DNA of 33,502 nucleotides from Bacteroidales bacterium H4 (GCA_001701165.1 DAAP01000046.1:1-33502), one strand, 5' to 3'. Counted from the stretch's first letter, positions 17,133 through 25,716 are shown. Made by a program: numbers and translations. Notes: generated from the letters alone by a model not told the origin.

Positions 17133-19037
17133 CTATTGTAGTGTTGGGGCGTTGGAGTTCTCAGAATACACGGAGCACTCATGGTCCTCTATGCTCTCTG
17201 TGTCCTCGGAGGCTGCATCGTTCTCGGTAACTTCGCCGTTTATTCGTGTGATAAGATTTTCGAGTGTCATAATCACGGATGGGATGTCGCGGCGACGTAC
17301 CCGCATCGGAATTTCGTTGAGGAGATGTATAACGTATATATCCTTGGAATTATGTAAGTACTCGATTACGGACTCTAATTCGGGCGCGAGAGGTGCTGTC
17401 GCACTTCGTAAAGTATAGCGCGAGTACCAGGGCACTGTCTGTGCCGAAGTCTCGCGGTAGGCCGCGATGAGCGCATGCAATCGAGGTGTTATTTCGGTCG
17501 GAACAACTTCTTCAAAGGTGAATTCCTTGGTCTCAAGATTGCGGCTCTCGCGTGCAAACAAGCGCATGAGTTGCGAAGGACGCTTAATCTTTTCATTGAG
17601 TTTGCGCAGCCAGTCAAAGTCAAGCATCGATGTATCGCCTACGGCTTTGTAGGTGAAGAATATTCCAAGTGGAGTCATAACCATGGTGCTCAACCAGATG
17701 CCGAACCATACGGCGGTCTTGCCATCGCGCGCCATCTTATATCCGGAATTGTCAAAGATGAAGTATACGATAAATAGCAATACGCTCAGCACCAGCGGAG
17801 TGCCTATGCCACCTTTTTTGACTATGGCTCCTAACGGTGCTCCGATGAAGAAGAATATGATGCAAGCTATGGACAGCGTAAACTTCTTCTGCATCTCTAT
17901 GTCGTGTTTGCGCATGGACTTCTCCTGATCCAACAGCACCGTACTCTTGAATTCGTACTCGCTGCGCACGCGCTGTACCTTGGCCAGAGCCTGTGTCAAG
18001 TAAGATCGTGCCATAGATGCATTGGGGCGGGCAAAAACACTATCCACGTTTATAGGTCGGCGTGGATGTACGGGCGGTCGTGCAATTCGTTCCAACTTAT
18101 GGTTGACATACTGCTGAGTATAATAGGGTAGTCCCAGATATGGTGTCTCCTTGATTTCGGTGCCGAAGACCCGGCCGATGCTGTCCACCTTGGATTGTAT
18201 TGAATCAATGGCATGCGACAGCTCTGAGATATTCATGCCCACGTATTGTGAGCGTATGCCTTGTTCGTTGAGTCGGTTGAAGTTCGCGTCAAAAGGGAAG
18301 TATACTTTCTTGTCGTCAAAACTCTCGCGACGGAAGGGCATAAATCCCCGGCTGTTGTTACCCAGCGAATTGTCGGTGAAATTCTCGAAAAGTTCGCCGT
18401 GGTACAGGTGCAGGAACAACTGTGTCTTGTCTTGCGTGAACATCATCTTGGCGCTATCGGCAAGAATGATGCGCGAATTGTCTATGCCACGGCTTACATC
18501 GTAAATAATCATGTCGTGCAGCATACCGGTGTTGCGGTCCTTGCGTTCGACATAGATGTTCATATCAGGGATGTCGCTGTAAAAAGATTTCTCCGGTATT
18601 TCCAGCTCCGGGCTTTTTTGCCGCATCGAAAATAGCAGCGTCCACATCTTGGTCTGCGCCACCGGCAGCACGTTGTTCTGAAAGAAGAAAGCGCCTATGG
18701 AGATAAATATCATCAGCACTATCAGCGGGCGCATAATGCGGAACAGCGATATGCCGGCCGCCTTCATGGCCGTGAGCTCGAGTTTCTCGCCAAGGTTGCC
18801 GAAAGTCATCAGCGAAGCCAGTAGTACCGCAAGAGGTAGCGCCATGGGTACCATAGTCAGCGCTGCATAGAAAAACAACTCGCATATCACCGAAAAATCC
18901 AGACCTTTGCCTACAAGATCTTCGATGTACTTCCACAGAAATTGCATCATCAGGATAAACAAACTGATGAAGAACGTCATGGCCAGCAGCGGGACAAACC
19001 GTTGCAACATAAACGAATGTAGACGTTTCAGTATCAT
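17133..19037 (-). CDS. LptF/LptG family lipopolysaccharide export permease, long form
   Basis: The product is a 634-residue inner-membrane component expected to work with LptB in extracting LPS toward the periplasmic bridge. Counting from ATG 19035-19037 (MILKRLHSFMLQRFV), there are three N-terminal helices (about 17-36, 52-80 and 100-120), a periplasmic beta-jellyroll region (about 140-300), and three C-terminal helices (about 386-406, 413-430 and 443-463). An unusual cytoplasmic tail of about 165 residues follows. Upstream codons to 19097 are probably untranslated, because a TAACTTTG -7 box lies at 19102-19109. The tail and length distinguish it from classical E. coli LptF or LptG (about 360 residues); long forms are common in Bacteroidetes. 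LptF versus LptG is not resolved. Confidence 0.9.
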   Translation of the reverse strand: MILKRLHSFMLQRFVPLLAMTFFISLFILMMQFLWKYIEDLVGKGLDFSVICELFFYAALTMVPMALPLAVLLASLMTFGNLGEKLELTAMKAAGISLFRIMRPLIVLMIFISIGAFFFQNNVLPVAQTKMWTLLFSMRQKSPELEIPEKSFYSDIPDMNIYVERKDRNTGMLHDMIIYDVSRGIDNSRIILADSAKMMFTQDKTQLFLHLYHGELFENFTDNSLGNNSRGFMPFRRESFDDKKVYFPFDANFNRLNEQGIRSQYVGMNISELSHAIDSIQSKVDSIGRVFGTEIKETPYLGLPYYTQQYVNHKLERIARPPVHPRRPINVDSVFARPNASMARSYLTQALAKVQRVRSEYEFKSTVLLDQEKSMRKHDIEMQKKFTLSIACIIFFFIGAPLGAIVKKGGIGTPLVLSVLLFIVYFIFDNSGYKMARDGKTAVWFGIWLSTMVMTPLGIFFTYKAVGDTSMLDFDWLRKLNEKIKRPSQLMRLFARESRNLETKEFTFEEVVPTEITPRLHALIAAYRETSAQTVPWYSRYTLRSATAPLAPELESVIEYLHNSKDIYVIHLLNEIPMRVRRRDIPSVIMTLENLITRINGEVTENDAASEDTESIEDHECSVYSENSNAPTLQ

Positions 19038-19101
19038 AACGATGCAATAGCTGTTTGCGGTATCATACGCTGCAACCGCAGCATGCGTACCTATCAAGAT
19101 G

Positions 19102-19109
19102 CAAAGTTA
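19102..19109 (-). promoter_or_regulatory. Candidate -7 box for the LptF/G-ribBA operon
   Basis: On the minus strand this reads TAACTTTG, matching TAnnTTTG. It would start transcription near 19097, about 60 bases before the chosen start codon. A good TTTG at the -33 position is absent (GGTG instead), so the call is moderate. Confidence 0.45.
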
Positions 19110-19188
19110 ACGATTTTCGGTTGCATAGACACCACTCACGCCCTAAATATGCACGAAAAATTCCGTTGCGCACGAAAATGAGCACGAT

Positions 19189-19233
19189 AAAAAAACTCCG
19201 CAGAGCCTTCGGCCATTCCCGAAAGCCCTGCGG
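19189..19233 (-). terminator. Rho-independent terminator after the vWA protein gene
   Basis: Read leftward, a stem CCGCAG/CTGCGG (19228-19233 with 19198-19203) encloses a further TTCGG/CCGAA pairing. It is followed within two bases by a run of seven T (the A run at 19189-19195). It lies about 45 bases beyond the stop of the 772-residue vWA protein gene. Confidence 0.82.
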
Positions 19234-19276
19234 ACATAATAAGGACATAGGTTGTTAGCGATAAGGATATAGGACC

Positions 19277-21595
19277 TTATCGGAGGAGAATTATCTTGGT
19301 GTAATTGCCTTTTCGGAGAATGTAGAATCCGCTTGTGGGATTGGTCACGCGAATGCCTTGCAAGTTATAGACTTCGGCATCGCTCCAGTCTTGCGGTTCC
19401 TCAACGACCTCCACGCGGATGTCTTCAACGGCTGAGTATTGACTTAACAGTCGCTGAATAAAGTTGGTGGCTGTCGTCTTGAGTGCCGGGAACTGGTCGC
19501 CGAGAGACTTGGAGGCGTCAAGGGCAAACATTATTGCCGCCGAGGTCTTGATGTCTTCGACTTTGATGACGCCTTCGCGCATCATCTCGACGTTGTGCTG
19601 CCAGTCGTCGCGCGACGGAATGTATATCCATTCATCGATGTATTCGTCTTTGATGTCCAGAACGTTGCCGGTTTCGTCTCGGCAGTCGTCAAAGGTGAAA
19701 GTGAGGTACAATCCGTTGAGAGAGCCCTTAACCTTAGTGCCGGATGTGCTGCTGATGCCGTAGTATTCGATGCCGTTGAGCGAATAATCGTCGATGCTGA
19801 ATGTGCCTTGAATCCAGCGTTTGGATTCTTTGGCCGAAGACGAGGCATTGGTACCGTCAAGTGTCAGTCTGTATTTATCGCCATCCGACATCATCGGTAC
19901 GGTTATGGATATGGTGCGCTTAGTGGTTCGGCTGTTAAGTTCTTTATAAATCTTGGTGAGTTCGTTTTCGACTTCGGCAATATTTGCTACCGAGTGCGCA
20001 TTGCTGTCGTCCGAGGCAAGTTGGGTGAGGTTGAACATAAATTGTTCGTCATCAAGTACGTCTGCGCTCTTCAGGCCGATGGTATAGGCTTTCAACGGGA
20101 GTTCTTGAATCTTTGTGTTGCCAATCTTAGTATGGAGCTGGGCGGCATAGTTGCGCCAGTTCTTGGGCGCGGGGTTCATAGCCAGTGAACCCTGGTCAAG
20201 TCCGTCTGTGAAAGTGATGAGGATGGCGTTGCTGAGGTTGTCGGGATAAGTGGGGTTGCCAAGTGCATCGATGCTCTTTTCGACAGCATAGTACAGCAGC
20301 GTTGCATTATCCATCTGCAAGCCGTTGATAAAGTCGAAGAATGTATTTTTAGTGGTGTCAGACAGACGTTGGATTGGCAGCGTCTTCAGCGTGGTGTTGA
20401 ATGAAGTTACACCCATATAGATGCCGCTGTCGTCCTCCGGGTCAGGTTCTACAAAGTTGAAAACATCATCGTTAAGGATGCCGACAGGGAAAACGAGTTT
20501 GAATTCCTCGGTTGTATATGTGGTCTTACCGGAATATCCTCCGCTTGTTTCGAATGCGCCAATGGGAAAGACAATAGTTCTGCCGTCATCGCTCAACTTG
20601 CCGTAGTATTTGCTCGAGTAGCCGTTCTCAGGGCATCGTTGCTTGACTGTGAGATTATATTTGGTGCTTGTATAGTCATTACCACCAAAGTAAAACCATG
20701 TGTATGGTTCTAAGTAGATTTTGTCTTTTGCTTTGGCGTGCAGATACACATAGACGTTGTCGTCATTGTAAGTGTTGCCACGAGAATTTGCTGTTCCCAG
20801 CGACTCGGAAGCCTCAGTATAAGGCTGGAAGCGGAATACATTGGGCTTTGTGCTTGATTGCTCAAATGGTTCTATATAAATAACTTTGTCTTTCACGGGA
20901 TAGGCCGTGCTGACAAGGTTGGTTTTTGTGATTACGTCATACCAACTGATATTTCTGCCCCTACCAACCCATATATCGGAATACTCTGTCGGATCTTTGT
21001 CGTAGATGTTTTCATTAAGGATTCCTTTTGGAATATTTAATACTAAATTACCGCTATATCGTGTTTCCTTTGTGCCGGTGTTAATTTGCCTTGTCACTTC
21101 AAAAGAACGGGGATAGAAATAAATTTTGTCATTTGTTTTACCATAGCTAACTTCCCCATAATGTGCGCAATCAAAACCATTTTCAGGGCAACGTTGTTTG
21201 ACTATGAGATAGTATTTATTGCTGGTGTAACTATTATTCCCATAGTACATATATCGGAAACCCTCGATATAAACGCGGTTTTTACCAACGACATGTATGT
21301 ACACATAGACATTGTCGTCATTGTAAGTGCGGGGGCGGCCGTAGTAGGAGCTATCAGCATTTCCCAGAGTCTCGGAAGCTCGGGCGTAGGGTTGGACACG
21401 GAAGACGTTGGGGCGTTCGTCGGATTGTTCGATTTGGACGTTCCATGACTTATAGCCTACCAAGTAGCTATCGCTGATGCGCCACACATTGACGATGTAG
21501 TCTTGCCATGTTCCGGTACCGACGTTGGTCCACGTCTCGGCCATGAGGATGATTGTGCTCCACAAGAGAGCGAAGAGTGTAAGGTATCGTTTCAT
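19277..21595 (-). CDS. Secreted vWA-domain protein with duplicated N-terminal beta domain and permuted MIDAS motifs
   Basis: The 772-residue product begins with a signal peptide (MKRYLTLFALLWSTIILMAE). Residues about 22-198 and 216-377 are two copies of a beta-rich domain sharing PNVFR, QPY, ASE, TYNDDNVYVY and KQRCPENG. Residues about 389-552 look like the later part of a von Willebrand A domain: strand IYMGVTSFN, MIDAS Thr in MDNATLLYYAV (Thr432), and TFTDGLD (463-465). The first MIDAS element, normally ahead of these, appears only at 689-697 as MFALDASKS near the C-terminus. The protein ends with a short segment GFYILRKGNYTKIILLR, like the tails of Bacteroidetes secreted or surface-attached proteins, possibly type IX-related. 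Likely extracellular and possibly adhesive; function unknown. It has its own terminator and a long leader. Confidence 0.8.
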   Translation of the reverse strand: MKRYLTLFALLWSTIILMAETWTNVGTGTWQDYIVNVWRISDSYLVGYKSWNVQIEQSDERPNVFRVQPYARASETLGNADSSYYGRPRTYNDDNVYVYIHVVGKNRVYIEGFRYMYYGNNSYTSNKYYLIVKQRCPENGFDCAHYGEVSYGKTNDKIYFYPRSFEVTRQINTGTKETRYSGNLVLNIPKGILNENIYDKDPTEYSDIWVGRGRNISWYDVITKTNLVSTAYPVKDKVIYIEPFEQSSTKPNVFRFQPYTEASESLGTANSRGNTYNDDNVYVYLHAKAKDKIYLEPYTWFYFGGNDYTSTKYNLTVKQRCPENGYSSKYYGKLSDDGRTIVFPIGAFETSGGYSGKTTYTTEEFKLVFPVGILNDDVFNFVEPDPEDDSGIYMGVTSFNTTLKTLPIQRLSDTTKNTFFDFINGLQMDNATLLYYAVEKSIDALGNPTYPDNLSNAILITFTDGLDQGSLAMNPAPKNWRNYAAQLHTKIGNTKIQELPLKAYTIGLKSADVLDDEQFMFNLTQLASDDSNAHSVANIAEVENELTKIYKELNSRTTKRTISITVPMMSDGDKYRLTLDGTNASSSAKESKRWIQGTFSIDDYSLNGIEYYGISSTSGTKVKGSLNGLYLTFTFDDCRDETGNVLDIKDEYIDEWIYIPSRDDWQHNVEMMREGVIKVEDIKTSAAIMFALDASKSLGDQFPALKTTATNFIQRLLSQYSAVEDIRVEVVEEPQDWSDAEVYNLQGIRVTNPTSGFYILRKGNYTKIILLR
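20465..21532 (-). repeat. Tandem duplicated domain within the vWA protein gene
   Basis: Two coding repeats correspond to protein residues about 22-198 (21002-21532) and 216-377 (20465-20950). They share an ordered set of motifs: PNVFR-x-QPY, ASE-x-LG-x-A, TYNDDNVYVY, a Tyr/Gly-rich GN-x-YTS-x-KY, and VKQRCPENG followed by YG. They are diverged rather than identical, so the duplication is old. Confidence 0.75.
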
Positions 21596-21644
21596 TTGTC
21601 TGAAAGATGTGCGTCCTGACCCCCGCGGCCGCTGTTAAGGGATA

Positions 21645-21731
21645 AAGAAAAGGTGTGAGGATCTATTTGTTCCATTGGTAGTTCAGGTCTTGGCGTACCC
21701 CTTATAAACAATGGAACAATAACCCCACACC
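21645..21731 (-). promoter_or_regulatory. Terminator-like leader hairpin (candidate attenuator) upstream of the vWA gene
   Basis: An inverted repeat pairs TTGTTCCATTG (21667-21677) with CAATGGAACAA (709-719 of the same kilobase, 21709-21719) and, outside it, GGTGTGAGG (21652-21660) with CCCCACACC (21723-21731), with one mismatch and a 31-base loop. Read leftward the stem is followed by TTTTCTTT. It sits about 56 bases ahead of the start codon, so it could terminate or attenuate the leader transcript. Confidence 0.5.
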
Positions 21732-21928
21732 GATTATGCATATACACTCCGGCGCAATACACGTCGGATGTCTTATGCAAACGATGTAGGTGTCATTGTA
21801 GCTCCATCTTCTTTATAAGATTCGAACCGCCAAGTTTGAACTACGAAGAATGTGCCGAATAACACCTTGTGTTTATTGATATGTCTCGGCCTATTAAGGC
21901 CTACGACACGCCTCTGCGTGTCACGATG

Positions 21929-21936
21929 CAAAAGTA
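21929..21936 (-). promoter_or_regulatory. Candidate -7 box for the vWA gene or a leader RNA
   Basis: The minus strand reads TACTTTTG, a match to TAnnTTTG. A -33 TTTG is not clear (TTGC at 21 bases). Transcription would begin near 21925, just at the first hairpin. Confidence 0.4.
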
Positions 21937-21969
21937 GCGAAAAAATTTAATATGCTGGCAATTGCTGCG

Positions 21970-22015
21970 AAAAAAAGTCCGAGATTTTTGAGCGCATACC
22001 TCAAAAGTCTCGGAC
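21970..22015 (-). terminator. Strong Rho-independent terminator after the DUF4293 gene
   Basis: Sixteen-base arms, GTCCGAGATTTTTGAG (21977-21992) and CTCAAAAGTCTCGGAC (22000-22015), pair with one mismatch around a seven-base loop. Leftward they are followed by seven T (A run 21970-21976). The hairpin lies 30 bases beyond the DUF4293 stop. Confidence 0.9.
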
Positions 22016-22044
22016 GTATTATGCGGAGAGTAGTGCGGTGTGTG

Positions 22045-22452
22045 TCAGCGTAGACGATCGGCGCTGCGGAGCAGGCGATAGTCGCGATGCATCAGGCGTA
22101 ACGCGACAAAGGAGGATATGAGCGCCAGCATCGGCATAACGATGCCGCCGATGATGGATATTGTAGCACCTTCGAGTCCGGCGCAGGTGTATGCCGCAAT
22201 GGCGGCCTCCAATACTACGATAAGGCCCAGCGCAAGGCGGGTAACCTTCATTTGGTAGCGCAGATTGCGGTATAGGAAGATGTCTATAAGCAGCAGTAAG
22301 GCTACGAGAATGTCTACGCACAGCAGTACTGGAGTCTGCACGGCGCACACATCGACGCCATTGGCCGTAACGGCGTAAGGTAGGATGCCCGCGAGGGCTA
22401 CGAAGATTGCGGAGATGAGCAGTAGTACGGACTGCCAACGTTGGATTACCAT
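22045..22452 (-). CDS. DUF4293 family membrane protein
   Basis: This 135-residue protein has four hydrophobic helices (about 8-25, 39-60, 71-92 and 97-116). It begins MVIQRWQSVLLL and ends in a basic tail RLLRSADRLR. Both ends match the Bacteroidetes-specific DUF4293 family, whose function is unknown. It lies in the inner membrane by prediction. The gene follows the 749-residue TPR gene with a 137-base gap that lacks a clear promoter, so the two may be co-transcribed, and it ends at a strong terminator. Confidence 0.85.
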   Translation of the reverse strand: MVIQRWQSVLLLISAIFVALAGILPYAVTANGVDVCAVQTPVLLCVDILVALLLLIDIFLYRNLRYQMKVTRLALGLIVVLEAAIAAYTCAGLEGATISIIGGIVMPMLALISSFVALRLMHRDYRLLRSADRLR

Positions 22453-22589
22453 GTCTGTTGTCTTTTATGTGTTTGTATGTATGTTTTGTTTTTATTCAAT
22501 TAGGCCGGCCATTCGCGTTAGTGCGTGTTTGCGGCGGTGTATGTTCTTTGATGACTTGTGTATGCGAGGCGATGTTGGTCGGGTGGGGG

Positions 22590-24839
22590 TCAGCGACCAT
22601 TGCGCAGGGCTTCCTCGATGAGGGTCATTTTTACCGGTGTGATGCCTGCGCGGCGCAAGATATCGCCATCGGCCTCCAATCGACGTATCAGTGCTTCCGT
22701 GTCTCCATCCTGTTGTGCAAGACGGTATTGGGTGAGAGCTTCGCGGATATTGCCTGTGGCCGCTTCAAGATGTCCTATATTCAGATGATCCTCCGTTGTG
22801 AGACTTTCGGCGTTTATGCGCTGCCAATACTTGCGAGCCGACTCGTAATCACCTTGAGCAAAGAGTACCCAAGCCATGAGCCGCCATAGCCGAGTATCTT
22901 CCGGGTCGGCAAATTCGACCTTACGCAAGAGGTTGAGAGCCTTGGCCCAGCGCGTGAGGCGAATATATGCGTAGGCCAAAGCCAATGTCGCGCTTGTGTC
23001 ATCGGGCGCGGCTTCGGACAGACGTTTGTAGTATGTCAAGGCTTGTCCGTCGCGCCCTATGCGTCGGTTGGTATACGCCAATCGCCGCAGCAGCCAACGG
23101 CTGTTATCGTCCAACAGTTCGGCATGTTCGTAGGCGGACAATGCGGCGGACATGTCGCCCAATTGTTCGTGGCAATAACCTATCTTCTGGTATAAGGTAG
23201 CCTCGGGTGCGTCATCTGCATCCTCGAGGCTACGGAAAGCGGTCAGCGCGTCTTCCCAGTATTCGTATTTGAAATAGTATTCGCCAAGAAGCGACACCAT
23301 AGTTTCATCGTGTATATAGGGCGCCAGTGCCGGGACGGTGAGCAAGTTAAGCCCTTCGCGATAAGGGTCGGCAAATTCGCCCTTGCGACGGTATAGTTTG
23401 ACAAAGCGGTAGTAGTTTTGCAGGAAAGAACGAGTAGCGCGATGTACTGCCACATCGCGTTCCGACATATTGGCCTCATTGGGATCAACAGCTTCGGCAA
23501 TTTGCTCGGTGTTTTGATTCAGTTGGTTGATAATGAAATCTCTCTGCGCCTTAGGAACCATATACGCGGACAGCACCATAGAATATTTATCATTATCGCA
23601 CAGGTAGGCCAATCGATCCACCACTTGTGCCATACCGTCTTGCCCTCCCTCGGTGTAGACCACCTGCGAGTGCTCGGGGTTGTATGGTATAAACCAGTTG
23701 ACTACATCGTTGAAGAATGCGTAATTCTTCATATGTGAAAAGGTGCTCATAAAGATGTCTGCACCATCCTGCTGCAACTCGCCCATACGTCGCAGCCCGT
23801 CGGCAATGCCGCTGTGTTCGAGCATTTTTCCCCATTCGGGGTTAGCTTCCAGCTTCTCGAGGTCCTCAATTTTGATGCCCTCTTTCGGAAGGTTGCCATC
23901 CTTAATTTGGTCCATTATGCTGTCGCGAATCTTGCTGACTTCCGGAATGATTACATCGCGCATGGCGCGGTCTACGTTCTCGGTGTTGCGTATACGCACC
24001 ATCTCTAATGTTATCGTCTTGAAGTCGCGGTTCCATGTAGCCATTTCGGCTATAGAAGCCAGTATGTCCTTCAATTGTGGGCTAATGGGGCGTCGGCGGT
24101 GGCGGAAAAGCATTATTGTCAAAGCGCACAATGCTGTGGTCGCTATGTGCGGACGGCTGTCGGCATAGGTCATGTACAGGCGAGCCATCGCAATTTGTCG
24201 ACCCGTGTCGGCGTATTGCAAATCGCCGAGCATCAAGGCCGCAATCATACTTATGGCATATGTCTCGACATCGAGTTCCTCGCCTTTAGCAGTCACGGTG
24301 TCGATTCCTTGCATCAGATGCTCCAATTGTTCATCCTTGAGCGGGTGAGATGTCCAGACATATTCGAACAAAGCCTTGATCGCTTCCTCCTTGGGCTTCT
24401 GACCGCGATAAGCCGTATCCTCGGGACCGGCAGAAGCCAATGCTGAGACGATATCCGCATCGGCGTCTATGGCTGCGTAATAAGCGGCAATAAGAACTTC
24501 AAGACTTTCGCTTCTAAGCTTTCGCAGCCGCACATTATCAAAGTACAGCGAGCTGTGCCCCGGGATGTCTATGGCTCGGCGCAGTCGGTCAAAAAGAGCC
24601 CAAGCCTCCAATTGCATACGTCCGAAGACCTTGTCGAGGTCGGGGTCGACAACTCCCTCGGCAAAATAGGAGAGCATATAACCATAATTGGCGATTGCGG
24701 TCTTGATGTCCGCGCCCACCTCCCATTGCATCTTTTGCTCGGCCAAGGCATGCATCTGCTCCAGAGCGTTTTTCAAACGTCCGGCAGATATGTCTTCGTT
24801 GATATTGCGCAGGCTTTTTATTGTTTCGTTTCTGCTCAT
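22590..24839 (-). CDS. Large tetratricopeptide repeat protein, function unknown
   Basis: A 749-residue soluble protein begins MSRNETIKSLRNINEDISAG. The first 500 residues are helical and rich in regulatory-looking acidic and basic segments but give no named domain. From about residue 515 to 740 there is a run of canonical TPR units, for example LLGEYYFKYEYWEDALTAF, LYQKIGYCHEQLGDMSAALS, and LAYTNRRIGRDGQALTYYKR. There is no signal peptide or transmembrane segment, so a cytosolic scaffold or chaperone-like role is plausible but unproven. The protein type is common in Bacteroidales. It lies upstream of the DUF4293 gene in the same direction. Confidence 0.82.
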   Translation of the reverse strand: MSRNETIKSLRNINEDISAGRLKNALEQMHALAEQKMQWEVGADIKTAIANYGYMLSYFAEGVVDPDLDKVFGRMQLEAWALFDRLRRAIDIPGHSSLYFDNVRLRKLRSESLEVLIAAYYAAIDADADIVSALASAGPEDTAYRGQKPKEEAIKALFEYVWTSHPLKDEQLEHLMQGIDTVTAKGEELDVETYAISMIAALMLGDLQYADTGRQIAMARLYMTYADSRPHIATTALCALTIMLFRHRRRPISPQLKDILASIAEMATWNRDFKTITLEMVRIRNTENVDRAMRDVIIPEVSKIRDSIMDQIKDGNLPKEGIKIEDLEKLEANPEWGKMLEHSGIADGLRRMGELQQDGADIFMSTFSHMKNYAFFNDVVNWFIPYNPEHSQVVYTEGGQDGMAQVVDRLAYLCDNDKYSMVLSAYMVPKAQRDFIINQLNQNTEQIAEAVDPNEANMSERDVAVHRATRSFLQNYYRFVKLYRRKGEFADPYREGLNLLTVPALAPYIHDETMVSLLGEYYFKYEYWEDALTAFRSLEDADDAPEATLYQKIGYCHEQLGDMSAALSAYEHAELLDDNSRWLLRRLAYTNRRIGRDGQALTYYKRLSEAAPDDTSATLALAYAYIRLTRWAKALNLLRKVEFADPEDTRLWRLMAWVLFAQGDYESARKYWQRINAESLTTEDHLNIGHLEAATGNIREALTQYRLAQQDGDTEALIRRLEADGDILRRAGITPVKMTLIEEALRNGR

Positions 24840-25017
24840 TGAAAGAGGTCTTATGGTTTTGTTTTTTTAATTTCGGGTTATGCTCGTATGGCGAAAAAAA
24901 CTTTTCAGCGTCTATGTTTTGATATGCATATTGCCGAGTGTGTCTTGTGCATGTGCCGCGTAGCCATTATAATAATGTAAAAACACGGTATCTGTTTGAC
25001 ACAAGCGCCGACATTAC

Positions 25018-25515
25018 TTATGCAAACTCTATGCCAAGCGCAGTAAGGTGCTTCTTGAGCCATTCGACACGTTCTCGGTCCAATGATTCACCCAAAGGGA
25101 TAATGTCGTAATGGCCGGAGGACAGGTAGGCCGCCGCCGAGGCTCCATAAAAATACACACGCCTCACTTTGCACCATTGGATACGGCAATCCTCGGGAAT
25201 ATGGCCGGTGTTCTCGACGGCATAGCGTATCCACAGACCATCATCGTCCATGATTACACGCCGCGGATAGGCCCATTGTACTGCACGTTGTGATGTGGCA
25301 TAGCTTAGGTATACCATTAGCAATATCGAGGGGTATAGCAGTAAGGCCACCATCAGAGCCACGAAAATGCATACAGGCCACCATGCGGCCGCTATGGCCA
25401 GGCCGCCCGGTATTGTTAGCAGCCACCAGTGACGTCCGAGCCATACGGGATAGGCACGACGTACATACGCCGCCGCTCCGGGCGCAAAGAGATCGTTGTC
25501 GTCTTTGTTCGGCAT
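25018..25515 (-). CDS. Small membrane protein with YcxB/PH-like C-terminal region, function unknown
   Basis: I chose ATG 25513-25515 (MPNKDDNDLF) because an exact Bacteroidetes promoter at 25571-25602 places the transcript start near 25566. The upstream ATGs at 25561-25566 would then be almost leaderless. The 165-residue protein has two adjacent membrane helices (about 28-66, WWLLTIPGGLAIAAAW and CIFVALMVALLLYPSIL). A soluble tail follows, with VIMDDDGLWIRY, RIQWCKVRRVYFYG and YDIIPLGESLDRERVEWLKK. That tail pattern recalls YcxB-like or bacterial PH-like domains after two helices, but this is only a resemblance. Efp lies upstream on the same strand. Confidence 0.65.
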   Translation of the reverse strand: MPNKDDNDLFAPGAAAYVRRAYPVWLGRHWWLLTIPGGLAIAAAWWPVCIFVALMVALLLYPSILLMVYLSYATSQRAVQWAYPRRVIMDDDGLWIRYAVENTGHIPEDCRIQWCKVRRVYFYGASAAAYLSSGHYDIIPLGESLDRERVEWLKKHLTALGIEFA

Positions 25516-25570
25516 CCGAGACTCGGTTTCAGTGGCTTTAGAATCTTTTGAAATGCTATTCATCATGTGG

Positions 25571-25602
25571 CAAATATACGCCATTTGAGCCGAATGGCCA
25601 AA
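25571..25602 (-). promoter_or_regulatory. Bacteroidetes-type promoter for the small membrane protein gene
   Basis: On the minus strand TTTG (25599-25602) is 20 bases from TATATTTG (25571-25578). The -33 element is itself part of a second TATATTTG (25599-25606). Predicted transcription start is near 25566. Confidence 0.68.
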
Positions 25603-25716
25603 TATAGAGAGACCCTCGAAGAGTAGTATACGGAGGTTTGAACCGGGATGAAGTAACCTTCGCACTCGGGTTGAAGGGGATTGAATGTCTTTCTTTCTTA
25701 CTTTGGCGAGAGCGAG

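Larger units (their letters stand above)
21596..22044. other. Long non-coding region between the DUF4293 gene and the vWA gene
   Basis: About 450 bases hold no convincing ORF. From right to left they contain the terminator of the DUF4293 gene (21970-22015), a -7-like box (21929-21936), two short hairpins (GACACGC/GCGTGTC at 21905-21922 and GGCC-TATTAA-GGCC at 21889-21902), and a large hairpin at 21652-21731. The expected transcript would give the vWA gene a leader of about 330 bases. Confidence 0.6.

Noticed and set aside
16898..17182. Upstream start of ribBA at 17182 and an FMN riboswitch
   Set aside because: The additional 22 codons overlap the end of the LptF/G gene and do not match RibB N-termini; no FMN aptamer-like fold was seen in the 16-base gap.
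21652..21731. Inverted repeat as an invertible (phase-variable) promoter
   Set aside because: The loop is only 31 bases, holds no complete promoter, and no site-specific invertase gene is nearby; an RNA hairpin fits better.
21592..21780. 62-codon minus-strand frame in the leader of the vWA gene
   Set aside because: It spans the large hairpin, its residue content is not protein-like and it overlaps the vWA start; treated as leader sequence.
21819..21828. tRNA T-arm-like motif GGTTCGAATC on the minus strand
   Set aside because: The flanks cannot form the T stem or an acceptor stem, so no tRNA or tmRNA fold is possible.
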